Below, piece by piece: positions 1 to 8,589 of a stretch of DNA of 64,000 nucleotides. Each line of letters opens with the position of its first letter. The stretch's first letter is position 1. Source of the DNA: Pseudomonas sp. GD04091 (GTDB lineage: Bacteria; Pseudomonadota; Gammaproteobacteria; Pseudomonadales; Pseudomonadaceae). The notes beneath the pieces are model-generated. The model did not search any database and was not told the origin of the DNA. It worked only from the letters and a program-made list of their open reading frames with translations. Position numbers and translations under genes: made by a program. The stretch lies in the NCBI RefSeq assembly GCF_029836165.1, contig NZ_JAOEBG010000002.1:1-64000 (forward strand), written 5' to 3'.

Positions 1-33
1 CCCTTTCGCGACACAAGGCCGCTCCTACAGGGG
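1..33. repeat. REP-like element arm downstream of scoB
   Basis: The stretch holds TTTCGCGACACAAGG followed by CCGCTCCTACAGG. The same words recur in the inverted pair at 51103-51198 (with CTCCCACA instead of CTCCTACA). It lies just past the scoB stop codon on the minus strand, the usual place for REP elements in this group. Only one arm is inside the window. Confidence 0.6.
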
Positions 34-50
34 CAGTGTATGGCGAGTGA

Positions 51-707
51 TTAGAAGGTCATTTCCTTCACATCGTCCGGCACGATCAGCTTGCCGGCGG
101 TCTTCTCGATGATTTCCTCGACGCTCACACCCGGCGCGGTCTCGCGCAGGATGAAGGCGCCGTTGTCGATTTCCAGGTAGGCCAGGTCGGTCAGCACCTT
201 GCGGATGCAGCCGGCACCGGTCAGCGGCAGGCTGCAGCGCGGCAGCAGCTTGGACTCGCCGTCCTTCGAGGCGTGGGTCATGGTGACGATGATGTTGTCG
301 GCGCCGGCCACCAGGTCCATGGCGCCGCCCATGCCCTTGACCAGCTTGCCGGGGATCATCCACGAGGCGATGTTGCCTTCCACGTCCACCTCGAAGGCAC
401 CGAGCACGGTGAGGTCGACATGGCCGCCGCGGATCATGGCGAAGGACTGCGCCGAATCGAAGATCGACGCGCCACGGCGGGCGGTGACGGTCTGCTTGCC
501 GGCGTTGATCATGTCGGCGTCGATAGTGGCTTCGGTGGGAAACTCGCCCATGCCCAGCAGGCCGTTTTCCGATTGCAGCATCACGTCCATGTCGGCGGGC
601 ACATAGTTGGCCACCAGGGTGGGAATACCGATGCCCAGGTTGACGTAGTAGCCGTCCTGCAGTTCACGGGCGACGCGTTGCGCCATTTGTTCGCGGGTCA
701 ATGCCAT
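51..707 (-). CDS. scoB: CoA-transferase subunit B (3-oxoacid / dehydrocarnitine type)
   Basis: Beta subunit of a heterodimeric class I CoA-transferase that moves CoA from succinyl-CoA or a similar donor to a 3-oxoacid in the cytoplasm. It has 218 residues, normal for the family. The SENGLLG motif places the catalytic glutamate at residue 47, and NLGIGIPTL near residue 23 is also typical. It follows scoA by 35 bases on the same strand, so the two form one operon. The arrangement LysR / subunit A / subunit B matches the dhcR-dhcAB (dehydrocarnitine CoA-transferase) layout known from Pseudomonas aeruginosa, so the substrate could be dehydrocarnitine rather than acetoacetate. Sequence reading alone cannot decide this. 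Confidence 0.9.
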   Translation of the reverse strand: MALTREQMAQRVARELQDGYYVNLGIGIPTLVANYVPADMDVMLQSENGLLGMGEFPTEATIDADMINAGKQTVTARRGASIFDSAQSFAMIRGGHVDLTVLGAFEVDVEGNIASWMIPGKLVKGMGGAMDLVAGADNIIVTMTHASKDGESKLLPRCSLPLTGAGCIRKVLTDLAYLEIDNGAFILRETAPGVSVEEIIEKTAGKLIVPDDVKEMTF

Positions 708-742
708 GGTCAGGATCTCTTTGTTGTTCTGGAGGGCGGCGC

Positions 743-1441
743 TCAGGCCTTGACGGTGCGCTTCTCGATGCGCTTCTCGAAGGTGCCGACGATGATCCGG
801 TCGACATAGATGCCCGGGGTGTGGATCTCGCTGGGCAGCAGCACGCCGGGCTCGACGATCTCTTCGACCTCGACCACGGTGATCTTGCCGGCGGTGGCGG
901 CCAGCGGGTTGAAGTTCTGCGCGGTGTTGCGGTACACCACGTTGCCGTAGTGGTCGGCCTTCCAGCCCTTGACGATGGCGAAGTCACCGGTGATGGATTC
1001 TTCGAGGATGTATTTGCGGCCGTTGAATTCGCGCACTTCCTTGCCTTCGGCGACCGGGGTGCCATAGCCGGTGGCGGTGAAGAACGCCGGGATGCCAGCG
1101 CCACCGGCGCGCATCTTCTCGGCCAGCGTGCCTTGCGGGGTGAGCTCCACTTCCAGTTCGCCGCTGAGCAGCTGGCGTTCGAATTCGGCGTTCTCGCCGA
1201 CATAGGAGGCGATCATCTTGCGGATCTGCCGGTCTTCGAGCAGCACGCCCAGGCCGAAGCCATCGACGCCGCAGTTGTTGGACACCACGGTCAGGCCCTT
1301 GACGCCGCGGCGCTTGATCTCGGCAATGAGGTTTTCCGGGATGCCGCACAGGCCGAAACCACCGGCCAGCACCGTCATGTTGTCGGTCAGGCCTGCCAGG
1401 GCCTCTTCATAGGTTGCTACACGCTTGTCCAGTCCGGCCAT
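743..1441 (-). CDS. scoA: CoA-transferase subunit A (3-oxoacid / dehydrocarnitine type)
   Basis: Alpha subunit, 232 residues, of the CoA-transferase whose beta subunit is encoded just downstream. The glycine-rich [13 protein letters not shown] motif (residues 27-39) and [13 protein letters not shown] are family hallmarks. ATG start at 1441. The gene is first in the scoAB operon and faces away from a LysR gene across an AT-rich 120-base gap, so that regulator probably controls it. The family includes acetoacetate:succinyl-CoA transferases and the DhcA enzymes of carnitine breakdown. The choice between these is an inference left open. Confidence 0.9.
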   Translation of the reverse strand: MAGLDKRVATYEEALAGLTDNMTVLAGGFGLCGIPENLIAEIKRRGVKGLTVVSNNCGVDGFGLGVLLEDRQIRKMIASYVGENAEFERQLLSGELEVELTPQGTLAEKMRAGGAGIPAFFTATGYGTPVAEGKEVREFNGRKYILEESITGDFAIVKGWKADHYGNVVYRNTAQNFNPLAATAGKITVVEVEEIVEPGVLLPSEIHTPGIYVDRIIVGTFEKRIEKRTVKA

Positions 1442-1500
1442 GCTCAGTCGCCTTTTGTAGTTGTTGGAACCGTGCGGTCATCTTCACCGCAGCCGACTGA

Positions 1501-1550
1501 TTTGTTAATTTTGTTTTCGTCATCGATTGATAACTTTTACAAAACAAAGG
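1501..1550. promoter_or_regulatory. AT-rich divergent promoter/operator of scoAB and LysR gene
   Basis: This AT-rich island lies between two divergent genes in otherwise GC-rich DNA. It contains TTTTGTTTT (1509-1517) and, inverted, AAAACAAAG (1541-1549), which match at 8 of 9 positions, around a central ATCGATTGAT (1522-1531). Such symmetric AT-rich sites between a LysR gene and its target are commonly the LysR binding site. No -35/-10 pair was assigned. Confidence 0.4.
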
Positions 1551-1561
1551 TCGAGCCTGTC

Positions 1562-2467
1562 ATGAACGTCAAGCAGTTGCGTGCCTTCGTCACCGTGGCC
1601 AAGTACCAGAGTTTCGCCCAGGCCGGCGAGCACCTGCACGTGTCGCAACCGGCCCTGAGCCTGACCATCAAGGCGCTGGAAGACAACCTCGGTGGCGCCC
1701 TGCTCACCCGCACCACCCGTAGCGTCAGCCTCACCCCCGAGGGCGAGGTGCTGCTGCCCCTGGCCCGGCGTCTGCTGGCCGACTGGGACGACACCGAAGA
1801 GATGCTGCGCCAGCGCTTCACCCTGCAACTGGGCCGGGTGTCGGTGGCGGCCATGCCGGCCTTTGCCGGCAACCTGCTGCCGCAGTCGCTGAAGGTGTTT
1901 CGCCAGCGCTACCCCAAGGTCAATGTCACCGTGCACGACGTGATCAACGAGCAGGTGCTGGAACTGGTGCGTCACCGCCGCGTCGAACTGGGCATCGGCT
2001 TCGAACCCGACAGCAGCGAGGCGCTGCGCTTTCACCCGTTGTACATGGACCGTTTCGTCGCCGTGGTCCCGGCCGACTCGCCCCTCGCCCGGCAGCCCCA
2101 GGTACGCTGGCAGGAGCTGCTGGCCCAGGACTTCATCGCCCTGCAACGTCCCTCGGCGGTGCGCCTGCTGCTCGAACAGCACCTGGCCGCCAACCACGGC
2201 AAGCTGGCGGTGGCGTTCGAGAGCCACCAGCTGTCGACCATCGGCCGCATGGTCGCCAGTGGCCTGGGAGTGAGTGCGGTGCCGGCCTTGTGCATCGGGC
2301 AGATGCAGGAGCTCGGCGCCCGTTGCGTGCCCCTGGTCGAGCCGACCGTGGAACGCCGCATCGGCGTGATCGCGCTGAACGATCACAAGCTGTCCAAGGC
2401 CGCCGAGGCGCTGCTCGACGTCCTGCTTTCCCACACCCATCCACAGGAGGTGACATGCGTTACGTGA
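1562..2467 (+). CDS. LysR-family regulator, divergent from scoAB
   Basis: LysR-type transcriptional regulator of 301 residues. An N-terminal winged helix-turn-helix (about residues 3-60, with FAQAGEHLHVSQPALSLTIKALE) is followed by a periplasmic-binding-protein-like effector domain. The ATG at 1562 is chosen because the protein then begins right at the helix-turn-helix, as in the family. It is transcribed away from scoA and probably activates it. Its position matches DhcR of P. aeruginosa, so an intermediate of carnitine or ketone-body breakdown may be the effector. Its last 13 bases overlap the next gene. Confidence 0.88.
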   Translation: MNVKQLRAFVTVAKYQSFAQAGEHLHVSQPALSLTIKALEDNLGGALLTRTTRSVSLTPEGEVLLPLARRLLADWDDTEEMLRQRFTLQLGRVSVAAMPAFAGNLLPQSLKVFRQRYPKVNVTVHDVINEQVLELVRHRRVELGIGFEPDSSEALRFHPLYMDRFVAVVPADSPLARQPQVRWQELLAQDFIALQRPSAVRLLLEQHLAANHGKLAVAFESHQLSTIGRMVASGLGVSAVPALCIGQMQELGARCVPLVEPTVERRIGVIALNDHKLSKAAEALLDVLLSHTHPQEVTCVT

Positions 2468-3276
2468 ATCTTGCGGGCAGCCGCGTTCCAGCCATTGGCC
2501 AGGGCACCTGGTACATGGGCGAGGACCCTGGCCGCCGCGCCGCCGAAGTGGCCGCCCTGCAACAGGGCATCGACCTGGGCCTGACACTGATCGACAGCGC
2601 CGAGATGTACGCCGAAGGAGGTGCCGAGCGGGTGGTCGGCCAGGCTATCGCCGGGCGCCGCGACCAGGTGTTCCTGGTCAGCAAGGTGTACCCGCACAAT
2701 GCCAGCCGGCGCGAGGTGCCGACGGCCTGCGAGCGCAGCCTCAAGCGCCTGGGCGCCGACTGTATCGATCTGTACCTGCTGCACTGGCGCGGGCAGTACC
2801 CGCTGGAGGAAACCGTCGAAGCGTTCGAACGCTTGATCGACCAAGGCAAGATCCGTCGCTGGGGCGTGTCCAACTTCGACCTCGACGACCTGCGCGAACT
2901 CGACAACCCCGCCTGCGCCACCAACCAGGTGCTGTACAACCCGGCCGAGCGCGGCATCGAGTTCGATCTGCTGCCGTGGAGCCGTCAACATGACCTGCCG
3001 ACCATGGCCTACTGCCCACTGGCCCAGGCCGGACGCCTGCTGGATCATCCGGTGCTGGCGCAGATCGCCGAACGCCATGCGGCGACACCCGCCCAGGTGA
3101 GCCTGGCCTGGGTAACGCGCGACGATGGCGTGATCGCCATCCCCAAGGCCGTGAGCCCGGAGCATGTGCGTCTCAACGCGGCGGCGGGCACCCTGGTGTT
3201 GGATGAAGACGACCTGCGCGCGATCGACCTGGCCTTCTCCCCGCCGAAACGCAAGCAGCGTCTGGCGATGGTCTGA
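2455..3276 (+). CDS. Aldo/keto reductase
   Basis: NAD(P)H-dependent aldo/keto reductase of 273 residues, cytoplasmic. The catalytic tetrad is readable: Asp47 and Tyr52 (in IDSAEMYAEGG), Lys77 (in LVSKVYP) and His110 (in LYLLHWRG). The cofactor-side motif GVSNFD is present. The ATG at 2455 is preceded by CAGGAGG with good spacing and lies inside the end of the LysR gene (13-base overlap), so the two are probably co-transcribed and translationally coupled. The substrate cannot be read from sequence. The coupling to the scoAB regulator hints at a role in the same pathway, but this is inference. Confidence 0.88.
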   Translation: MRYVNLAGSRVPAIGQGTWYMGEDPGRRAAEVAALQQGIDLGLTLIDSAEMYAEGGAERVVGQAIAGRRDQVFLVSKVYPHNASRREVPTACERSLKRLGADCIDLYLLHWRGQYPLEETVEAFERLIDQGKIRRWGVSNFDLDDLRELDNPACATNQVLYNPAERGIEFDLLPWSRQHDLPTMAYCPLAQAGRLLDHPVLAQIAERHAATPAQVSLAWVTRDDGVIAIPKAVSPEHVRLNAAAGTLVLDEDDLRAIDLAFSPPKRKQRLAMV

Positions 3277-3283
3277 GCGGTGC

Positions 3284-3310
3284 AAAAAAAGGCGCCTCGT
3301 CCGAGGCGCC
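3284..3310 (-). terminator. Rho-independent terminator of the OprD porin gene
   Basis: GGCGCCTCG and CGAGGCGCC form a perfect 9-bp stem. Read on the minus strand the hairpin is followed by seven T residues (A-run at 3284-3290). It lies about 60 bases past the porin stop and just past the stop of the convergent aldo/keto reductase, so it may serve both directions. Confidence 0.85.
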
Positions 3311-3368
3311 AAACATTCACCTGTAACCAAAGGAGCACGTGGGCTTCTCAAGGTGAATCCGGATGTGA

Positions 3369-4712
3369 TCAGAGAATCGACAGCGGGTACTCGACGATCA
3401 CCCGCACTTCGTCCAGGTCCGACTCGAAGGCCGTGGCGCGGGTGGTGGCCTGGCGCACGCGCAGCGAAAGGTCCTTGGCCGGGCCGGTCTGCACCACGTA
3501 CTTGACCTCGATGTTGCGCTCCCAGCGCTTCTGGTCGGTGAGCGGGTCGCCATTGTCGTCACGGCGCATGTAGTAGGCGTTGGCGCGGCTGTAGTCGGCA
3601 TCGCTGCCACGCCCGTAGCGGGTCATGAACGACAGGCCCGGCACACCGTAGGCCGCCATGTTCAGGTCGTAGCGCAGCATCCATGAACGTTCTTTCGGCG
3701 AGTTGAAGTCGCTGTACTGGATGGAGTTGTCGAGGAAGATCGAGTCGGACTGGCGCAGGTAGTCGAAGTCGTCGTCACCGTTGTTGCGCTGGTGAGTCAG
3801 GGCCAGGGTATGGGCGCCATAGCGCACGCCGACCTTGGCACTCCAGATGTTGTTGTCGAACTGGCCGAGGCGCTGGCGGCCTTCATCCCTGGCATTGTAG
3901 AAATTGAACCCGCCGATCAGCGCCAACTCGTCGCTGAGCGGCCAGGTGACGCTGGTGCCGGCGTAGTACTGGTTCCAGACATCCTTGAGGCGGCTGCCGA
4001 ACAGGCTGACGCTGACATTTTCGTTGATCGCGTAGTCACCACCGCCGTAGGCGATCCACGGCGAATCCACCGGGCCGCCATAGAAGGTCACGAAGTTGTC
4101 GCGCAGGTCGCTGGACACCGGCTGGCTCATGGCATGCAGGCGCCCGGCCTGCAGCGTCAGGCCCGACAGGCTGGTGTTCTCCAGCGTCACGCCGCGAAAG
4201 CTCTCCGGCAGCAGGCGCGAATCGCCGGCCGCCACCACCGGGTTGAGCGGAAACACATCGCCGACCCGCAGCACCGTGTCGAACAGGCGCACCTTGGCGG
4301 CGCCGCCGAGCTTGGTGTATTCGTCACGGGCCTGGCCGTCGCGGTCCACCGGCAGCACATCGAAGGAGCTGCGCCCGCCATTGCGCCCTCCCCCGGTGTC
4401 GAGCTTGAGCCCGAGCATGGCGAAGGCGTCCACGCCGACGCCGACCGTGCCCTGGGTGAAGCCGGACTCGAAACGGGTGATCACGGCATGGGCCCAGGCC
4501 TCGGAGTAACCGTTGTCGCTGGCCTTGCCGCTGTTGTAGGTAGGTGCAGGACCGTCGCGGTGATCGCGGTTGAAGTAGAAGTTGCGGTTGAGCACCGTCA
4601 GGGTGCTGCCCTCGATGAATCCCTCTTTCCGTTCGTCTGCGGCCCAGGTGGCCGGCGCGACGCCGGCCAGCGCCACGAGGGTGGCCAGGGAAAGTCTTGG
4701 ATTGTTTTTCAT
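3369..4712 (-). CDS. OprD-family outer-membrane porin
   Basis: Substrate-specific porin of 447 residues for uptake of small acids or related nutrients. A signal peptide (MKNN... to ATWA/AD near residue 24) is followed by the OprD N-terminal pattern with NRNFYFNRDHRDG and EAWAHAVITRFESGFTQGTVGVGVDAFAMLGLKLD. The protein ends in a hydrophobic strand finishing at SIL, typical of a beta-barrel. The start has an AAAGGAG site about 8 bases upstream. A strong terminator follows. OprD subgroup and substrate (benzoate, tricarballylate, amino acid and so on) cannot be assigned by eye, and no transporter gene is adjacent. Confidence 0.92.
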   Translation of the reverse strand: MKNNPRLSLATLVALAGVAPATWAADERKEGFIEGSTLTVLNRNFYFNRDHRDGPAPTYNSGKASDNGYSEAWAHAVITRFESGFTQGTVGVGVDAFAMLGLKLDTGGGRNGGRSSFDVLPVDRDGQARDEYTKLGGAAKVRLFDTVLRVGDVFPLNPVVAAGDSRLLPESFRGVTLENTSLSGLTLQAGRLHAMSQPVSSDLRDNFVTFYGGPVDSPWIAYGGGDYAINENVSVSLFGSRLKDVWNQYYAGTSVTWPLSDELALIGGFNFYNARDEGRQRLGQFDNNIWSAKVGVRYGAHTLALTHQRNNGDDDFDYLRQSDSIFLDNSIQYSDFNSPKERSWMLRYDLNMAAYGVPGLSFMTRYGRGSDADYSRANAYYMRRDDNGDPLTDQKRWERNIEVKYVVQTGPAKDLSLRVRQATTRATAFESDLDEVRVIVEYPLSIL

Positions 4713-4997
4713 CCATTGCTCCTTTGCTTGCGGCTGTTCTTTTTTTTTGTCGGGCCTTGGCGCTGGAGCGTCCCTGGTCTGGCCAGATGCATGCGCACCC
4801 AGCCCCGTCGGCCGAAGCTGATGCTCGCTGGCGGCAGATAACGGGAAGATGATCGGCGCATTACAATCGCGTCATGCGCGGCGGGTGCTGGCCGCGGCCA
4901 CAGGGCACCTTTCACATCTGTAACCCTCGCGTCATGCCGCTGTTGGCTGGCCCTCGCTAGCGTGGACTTCGAAATGAACCTTTCGGAGGCACGCATC

Positions 4998-5321
4998 ATG
5001 CTGCGACTGACCCTGACCGCCACACTGCTGGCGCTTTCCCTTTCGGCCCAGGCCACGGGCTTTTCCAGGCAAGCCAACGAGCAATTGCTGGAAGACCACC
5101 AGCAAGCCATCGCGGCCTACGCGCAGAAACGCGCCAAGCCGATGCCGGAGATCGTCGACTATCGCTACGGGATGAAACTGGATGTCGCCCGCTTCGTGCG
5201 CCAGTCGGGCGACCCGCGCAACTGTGAGGTCATCCCGCGGCTGATGACCTTCGAGGACAGCCAGGGCGCCCTGCGCACCGTGCGCTATTCGGTGCAGTCA
5301 CAGTGCATCAACAACAAGTGA
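4998..5321 (+). CDS. DUF2790 small secreted protein
   Basis: Short exported protein of 107 residues. Its signal peptide (MLRLTLTATLLALSLSAQATG) would be cleaved near residue 18. The mature part contains YRYGMKLDVARF, a central CEVIPRLMTFEDSQG and a final RYSVQSQCI with two cysteines, the pattern of the Pseudomonas DUF2790 family, which has no known function. The ATG at 4998 is preferred over an earlier in-frame ATG because it opens the signal peptide and has CGGAGG upstream. It is a single gene between a divergent porin and a convergent cyclase gene. Confidence 0.75.
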   Translation: MLRLTLTATLLALSLSAQATGFSRQANEQLLEDHQQAIAAYAQKRAKPMPEIVDYRYGMKLDVARFVRQSGDPRNCEVIPRLMTFEDSQGALRTVRYSVQSQCINNK

Positions 5322-5327
5322 CGCGGC

Positions 5328-6482
5328 TCAACCACGCAGGCCGTCCACCAACTGCAGACTGTTGCGCCCGGCGCGCTTGGAGGCGTAGAGCAGCACATCG
5401 CCCTGCTCGATCAATGCCGCCAGGCTGGCTGGTGGTCGGTCGAACAGGTTGGCGCCGATGCTCAGGGTCACCGCCTCGGGCGTGCTGAAGGACTGCGCGG
5501 CGGCGGCCTGGAACTGCTGGCGCAACGTGTCGGCCAGGCGCTGGATCGCCTCGCGCGATGCATCGCCCAGCAGGATCACGAACTCGTCCCCGCCCAGCCG
5601 CGCGGCGATCGCCCGCTCCGGCAGCAAGGCCCGGATCATTTCGCTCAGGGCCACCAGCAGGCGATCACCGGCGGCATGCCCGTGCAGGTCGTTGACCAGC
5701 TTGAAATGGTCGATGTCGATCAGCAGCAGCGCCCCCGGACTGGCCGGCGAGATGCCCTTGAACAGGTGCGAGGCCCGCACTTCCAGGGCCCGTCGGTTGT
5801 ACAGCGCGGTCAGCGGATCGCGCGCGGCCAGGCGCTCGATGCGCTCTTCGCGGCGGTAGCGCACGGTGCCGGTCATCGACAAGGCGATCAGCATGATTGC
5901 CATCGCCCCCTCCACCAGCGACACCTTGATGATCTGCCCGCGAAACGCGGTCAGGTCGATCAGCGTGCCCGGCACCAGCGCCGGCAGGGTCTTGGCCAGG
6001 TAGAACACGCCATGTAGCAGCAGCACATAGCGCAACTGCACCGCGCCCACGCTCAGCGAGCGCCCATGAGGCCGCAACAGCCAGCTGGCGTACAGGGTGA
6101 ACAGGGCGACCAGCAGCGAGTTGACCACCAGGAACGTCTTCGACCACAGCGGCCACTGTGGCAGGAGCAACAGGGCGCACCAGGCAACCGCTGCCAGGTA
6201 ACACAAGCGCGACAGCCGCACCTCGGTGAAGCGCGACACGCCCAGCAGGAACAGCCAGTGGGCGATGATCAGCATGCCGTTGGCGAACCAGATGCCAATG
6301 AACAGATAGCCGCTGCCGCGCATCAGCGCGAGCGTGGAACCGACGCTGATGGTGGCGAAGCTCGCGCTCCAGCACAGCAACGAGGACTCGCGCACGCTGC
6401 GCCATTCGACGGCCAGGTAGAGCGCCGCGGCGGCGGCCAGCGCGATGGTGAGGGTGAGCATGGTGGAAGCGTCGAACGCCAT
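5328..6482 (-). CDS. Membrane-bound GGDEF diguanylate cyclase
   Basis: Probable diguanylate cyclase making cyclic di-GMP, 384 residues. The first about 210 residues hold roughly seven hydrophobic segments, forming a membrane sensor module. The C-terminal GGDEF domain starts at RDPLTALYNRR and has an intact active-site GGDEF at residues 297-301. The inhibitory RxxD site normally five residues before this motif is absent (PERA is found there), so product feedback inhibition is probably lost. No EAL domain is present. The gene stands alone, ending seven bases from the convergent DUF2790 gene. The input signal is unknown. Confidence 0.88.
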   Translation of the reverse strand: MAFDASTMLTLTIALAAAAALYLAVEWRSVRESSLLCWSASFATISVGSTLALMRGSGYLFIGIWFANGMLIIAHWLFLLGVSRFTEVRLSRLCYLAAVAWCALLLLPQWPLWSKTFLVVNSLLVALFTLYASWLLRPHGRSLSVGAVQLRYVLLLHGVFYLAKTLPALVPGTLIDLTAFRGQIIKVSLVEGAMAIMLIALSMTGTVRYRREERIERLAARDPLTALYNRRALEVRASHLFKGISPASPGALLLIDIDHFKLVNDLHGHAAGDRLLVALSEMIRALLPERAIAARLGGDEFVILLGDASREAIQRLADTLRQQFQAAAAQSFSTPEAVTLSIGANLFDRPPASLAALIEQGDVLLYASKRAGRNSLQLVDGLRG

Positions 6483-6613
6483 GGGTGCGGGTGGCCTGTG
6501 CAGTACCTTTCAGAGCCGCTGATTGTATGCGTTCGCCGGTGTTTGCACAGTGCCGGATGATATCCAAATGATGGCATTCTGACGAAGAGTCGATTCGCTC
6601 GAATCTGCAGGCT

Positions 6614-7498
6614 TCACTGCCCGGACAGGAAGCTCACCAGCTGCCGCCCGTGGGAGCTCAGCGCCTCCCAGCCACGGAAGCAGATGCGCAGCTCCAGCGT
6701 CGCCCAGCGTTCCTCCAGCGCCACGCGTCGCACCGCCAGCTCCTGTTCGGCCCGCACGGCGGCGGTCTCCGGCAACATGGCGATACCGGCGTGCTGGGCC
6801 ACCAGCTGGGCGATCGCCTCGAAACTCGGGGCACGCACCCGCACCTTCAACGGCATGGCCAGGTTCAGCGCCAGCTCCTCGACGAAGCGCTGCATGGCCC
6901 GCTCGGCCGGCAGGCAGACGAAGGCGAAACCCAGCGCATCGGCCAAGCGCAGTTGCTCGCGTCCGGCCAGCGGGTGGTCGGCGGGCACCAGCAGCACCAG
7001 GCGCTCGGTGCGAAACGGCAGCGACACCAGGCCGTCGTTGACCAGGTTGCCGTCGTACACGCCGATCTCGCACTCGCCGGCCAGCACCACCCGCAGCACA
7101 TCGACGCTCTTGTGCTCGACCAGCTGCAGGTCCACCTCCGGGTAATCGGCCAGGAACGGGCCGAGCACCGCGGGCAGCAGGGTGCTGTTGGTCACCGTCG
7201 ACGCCGCCAGGTGCAGGTTGATGCGCCGTTGCCCGGCCAGTTCGCGCAGGGTGTCGTGCAGTTTCTGCGCCTCGCCCAGCACGCCGCGCGCCGACTCCAG
7301 CACCAGTCGCCCGGCCGGCGTCAGCTGCATACCGCCGGCCTTGCGCACGAACAACGTCAGGCCAGTGCGTGCCTCGAACAGACGCAGCCGGGTACTCGCC
7401 GCCGATACCGCCACCGGAAAAGTCGCCGCCGCCTTGCTCAGGCTGCCGGTGGCGGCAATGGCAACCAGCAGGCGCAAGTCGGTGAGATCGAAATGCAT
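6614..7498 (-). CDS. LysR-family regulator divergent from DMT exporter gene
   Basis: LysR-type regulator of 294 residues. The N-terminal helix-turn-helix (LRLLVAIAATGSLSKAAATFPVAVSAASTRL) is followed by a substrate-binding domain with a typical EIGVYDGNL segment. It starts at the ATG at 7498 and is transcribed away from the EamA-family transporter gene at 7600, so it probably regulates that exporter and itself through the 100-base gap. The ligand is unknown. Confidence 0.87.
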   Translation of the reverse strand: MHFDLTDLRLLVAIAATGSLSKAAATFPVAVSAASTRLRLFEARTGLTLFVRKAGGMQLTPAGRLVLESARGVLGEAQKLHDTLRELAGQRRINLHLAASTVTNSTLLPAVLGPFLADYPEVDLQLVEHKSVDVLRVVLAGECEIGVYDGNLVNDGLVSLPFRTERLVLLVPADHPLAGREQLRLADALGFAFVCLPAERAMQRFVEELALNLAMPLKVRVRAPSFEAIAQLVAQHAGIAMLPETAAVRAEQELAVRRVALEERWATLELRICFRGWEALSSHGRQLVSFLSGQ

Positions 7499-7599
7499 TG
7501 AGGCTTCTCCGAATCAGAACGCCATGTTCGAAAAATAGCGATTCTATCGCACAGGGCATTCTGCACAGAATAAATCCATTCCCTTACCCCGGATGCCCC

Positions 7600-8556
7600 A
7601 TGGACCGTCTCTCCGCCTCCCTCCAGCGTGCCCTCGCCAACGGCAGTCTCTATGCCGTGCTCGCGGCCCTGGGTTTCAGCTTCAAGGCCATTTTCGTCAA
7701 GCTCGCCTATGCCGCCGGGCCGGTGGACGCCATCAGCCTGCTGGCGCTGCGCATGCTCCTGGCGCTGCCGTTGTTCGCCTGGCTGGTCTGGGCCAGCCGC
7801 GGTCAGGACGGTGCGCCGCTGACCCCGGCTGACGGCATGCGCGTGGCCTTGCTCGGCTTGTTCGGCTACTACCTGGCCAGCCTGTTCGACTTCTACGGCC
7901 TGCAATACATCAGCGCCGGGCTGGAGCGGCTGATCCTGTTCACCTACCCGACGCTGGTGCTGGTCTTCCAGGCCGTCGTCCAGCGTGAACGCCCTACCCT
8001 GCGCACCCTGGCGGCCATGGGCCTGTGCTACCTGGGGCTGGGTATCGCCTTCGTCCATGACCTGAGCGTGGCGGGCATCGGCAGCCAGGTGGTGATCGGT
8101 TCGTTGTGGGTGTTCGCCAGCGCGGTGACCTACGCCCTGTATTACTCGGGCACCGGCATGATGCTCAAGCGCATGGGCTCGATGCGCCTGGCGGGGCTGT
8201 GCGGCACGGCGTCATCGCTGATGGTGCTGACGCACTACCTGCTGGTGGCGGATGTCGCGCCGCTGTGGCAGCTGCCGGGCGCGGTGTGGCTGAACGCGGC
8301 GCTGATGGCGGTGTTCTCCACGGTGCTGCCGATCTACTGGGTGGCGTTGGCGATACAGCGCATGGGGCCTACCCATACCGCGGCGGTGGGCAACCTCGGG
8401 CCGGTGCTGACGGTGCTGGCGTCGTGGGCGATTCTCAGCGAGCAGGTGTCGTTGTACCAGGTGGCGGGGCTGGCGCTGGTGCTGTTCGGCGTGTCGCGGC
8501 TCAAGCCCCGCAACAAAGCAGAGGTGGCAGCGGCTGCGAGAACGGCCGAACGCTGA
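7600..8556 (+). CDS. EamA/DMT-family transporter
   Basis: Inner-membrane drug/metabolite transporter of 318 residues with about ten hydrophobic helices in two EamA halves, the first starting at GSLYAVLAALGFSFKAIFVKLAY and the second near SLWVFASAVTYALYYSG. The ATG at 7600 (MDRLSAS) is chosen because the preceding in-frame codons are hydrophilic and not family-like. The neighbouring divergent LysR gene probably controls it. Members export amino acids, metabolites or drugs; the substrate here is unknown. Confidence 0.88.
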   Translation: MDRLSASLQRALANGSLYAVLAALGFSFKAIFVKLAYAAGPVDAISLLALRMLLALPLFAWLVWASRGQDGAPLTPADGMRVALLGLFGYYLASLFDFYGLQYISAGLERLILFTYPTLVLVFQAVVQRERPTLRTLAAMGLCYLGLGIAFVHDLSVAGIGSQVVIGSLWVFASAVTYALYYSGTGMMLKRMGSMRLAGLCGTASSLMVLTHYLLVADVAPLWQLPGAVWLNAALMAVFSTVLPIYWVALAIQRMGPTHTAAVGNLGPVLTVLASWAILSEQVSLYQVAGLALVLFGVSRLKPRNKAEVAAAARTAER

Positions 8557-8560
8557 GGGA

Positions 8561-8589
8561 AACCGCCGCGCCTCTGCTAGGCGGCGGTT
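8561..8589. terminator. Inverted repeat between DMT gene and hvfC-like gene
   Basis: AACCGCCGC (8561-8569) and GCGGCGGTT (8581-8589) form a perfect 9-bp stem with an 11-base loop. It lies just after the transporter stop and overlaps the 3-prime end of the convergent DUF2063 gene. There is no clear T-run, so termination may be weak or Rho-assisted. Confidence 0.45.

Noticed and set aside
4739..4747. Run of nine T residues as a terminator
   Set aside because: No GC-rich hairpin precedes it on either strand; it is in the porin upstream region.
7600..8556. DMT transporter as part of the RiPP cluster
   Set aside because: It is convergent to the cluster, separated by a hairpin, and has its own divergent LysR partner.
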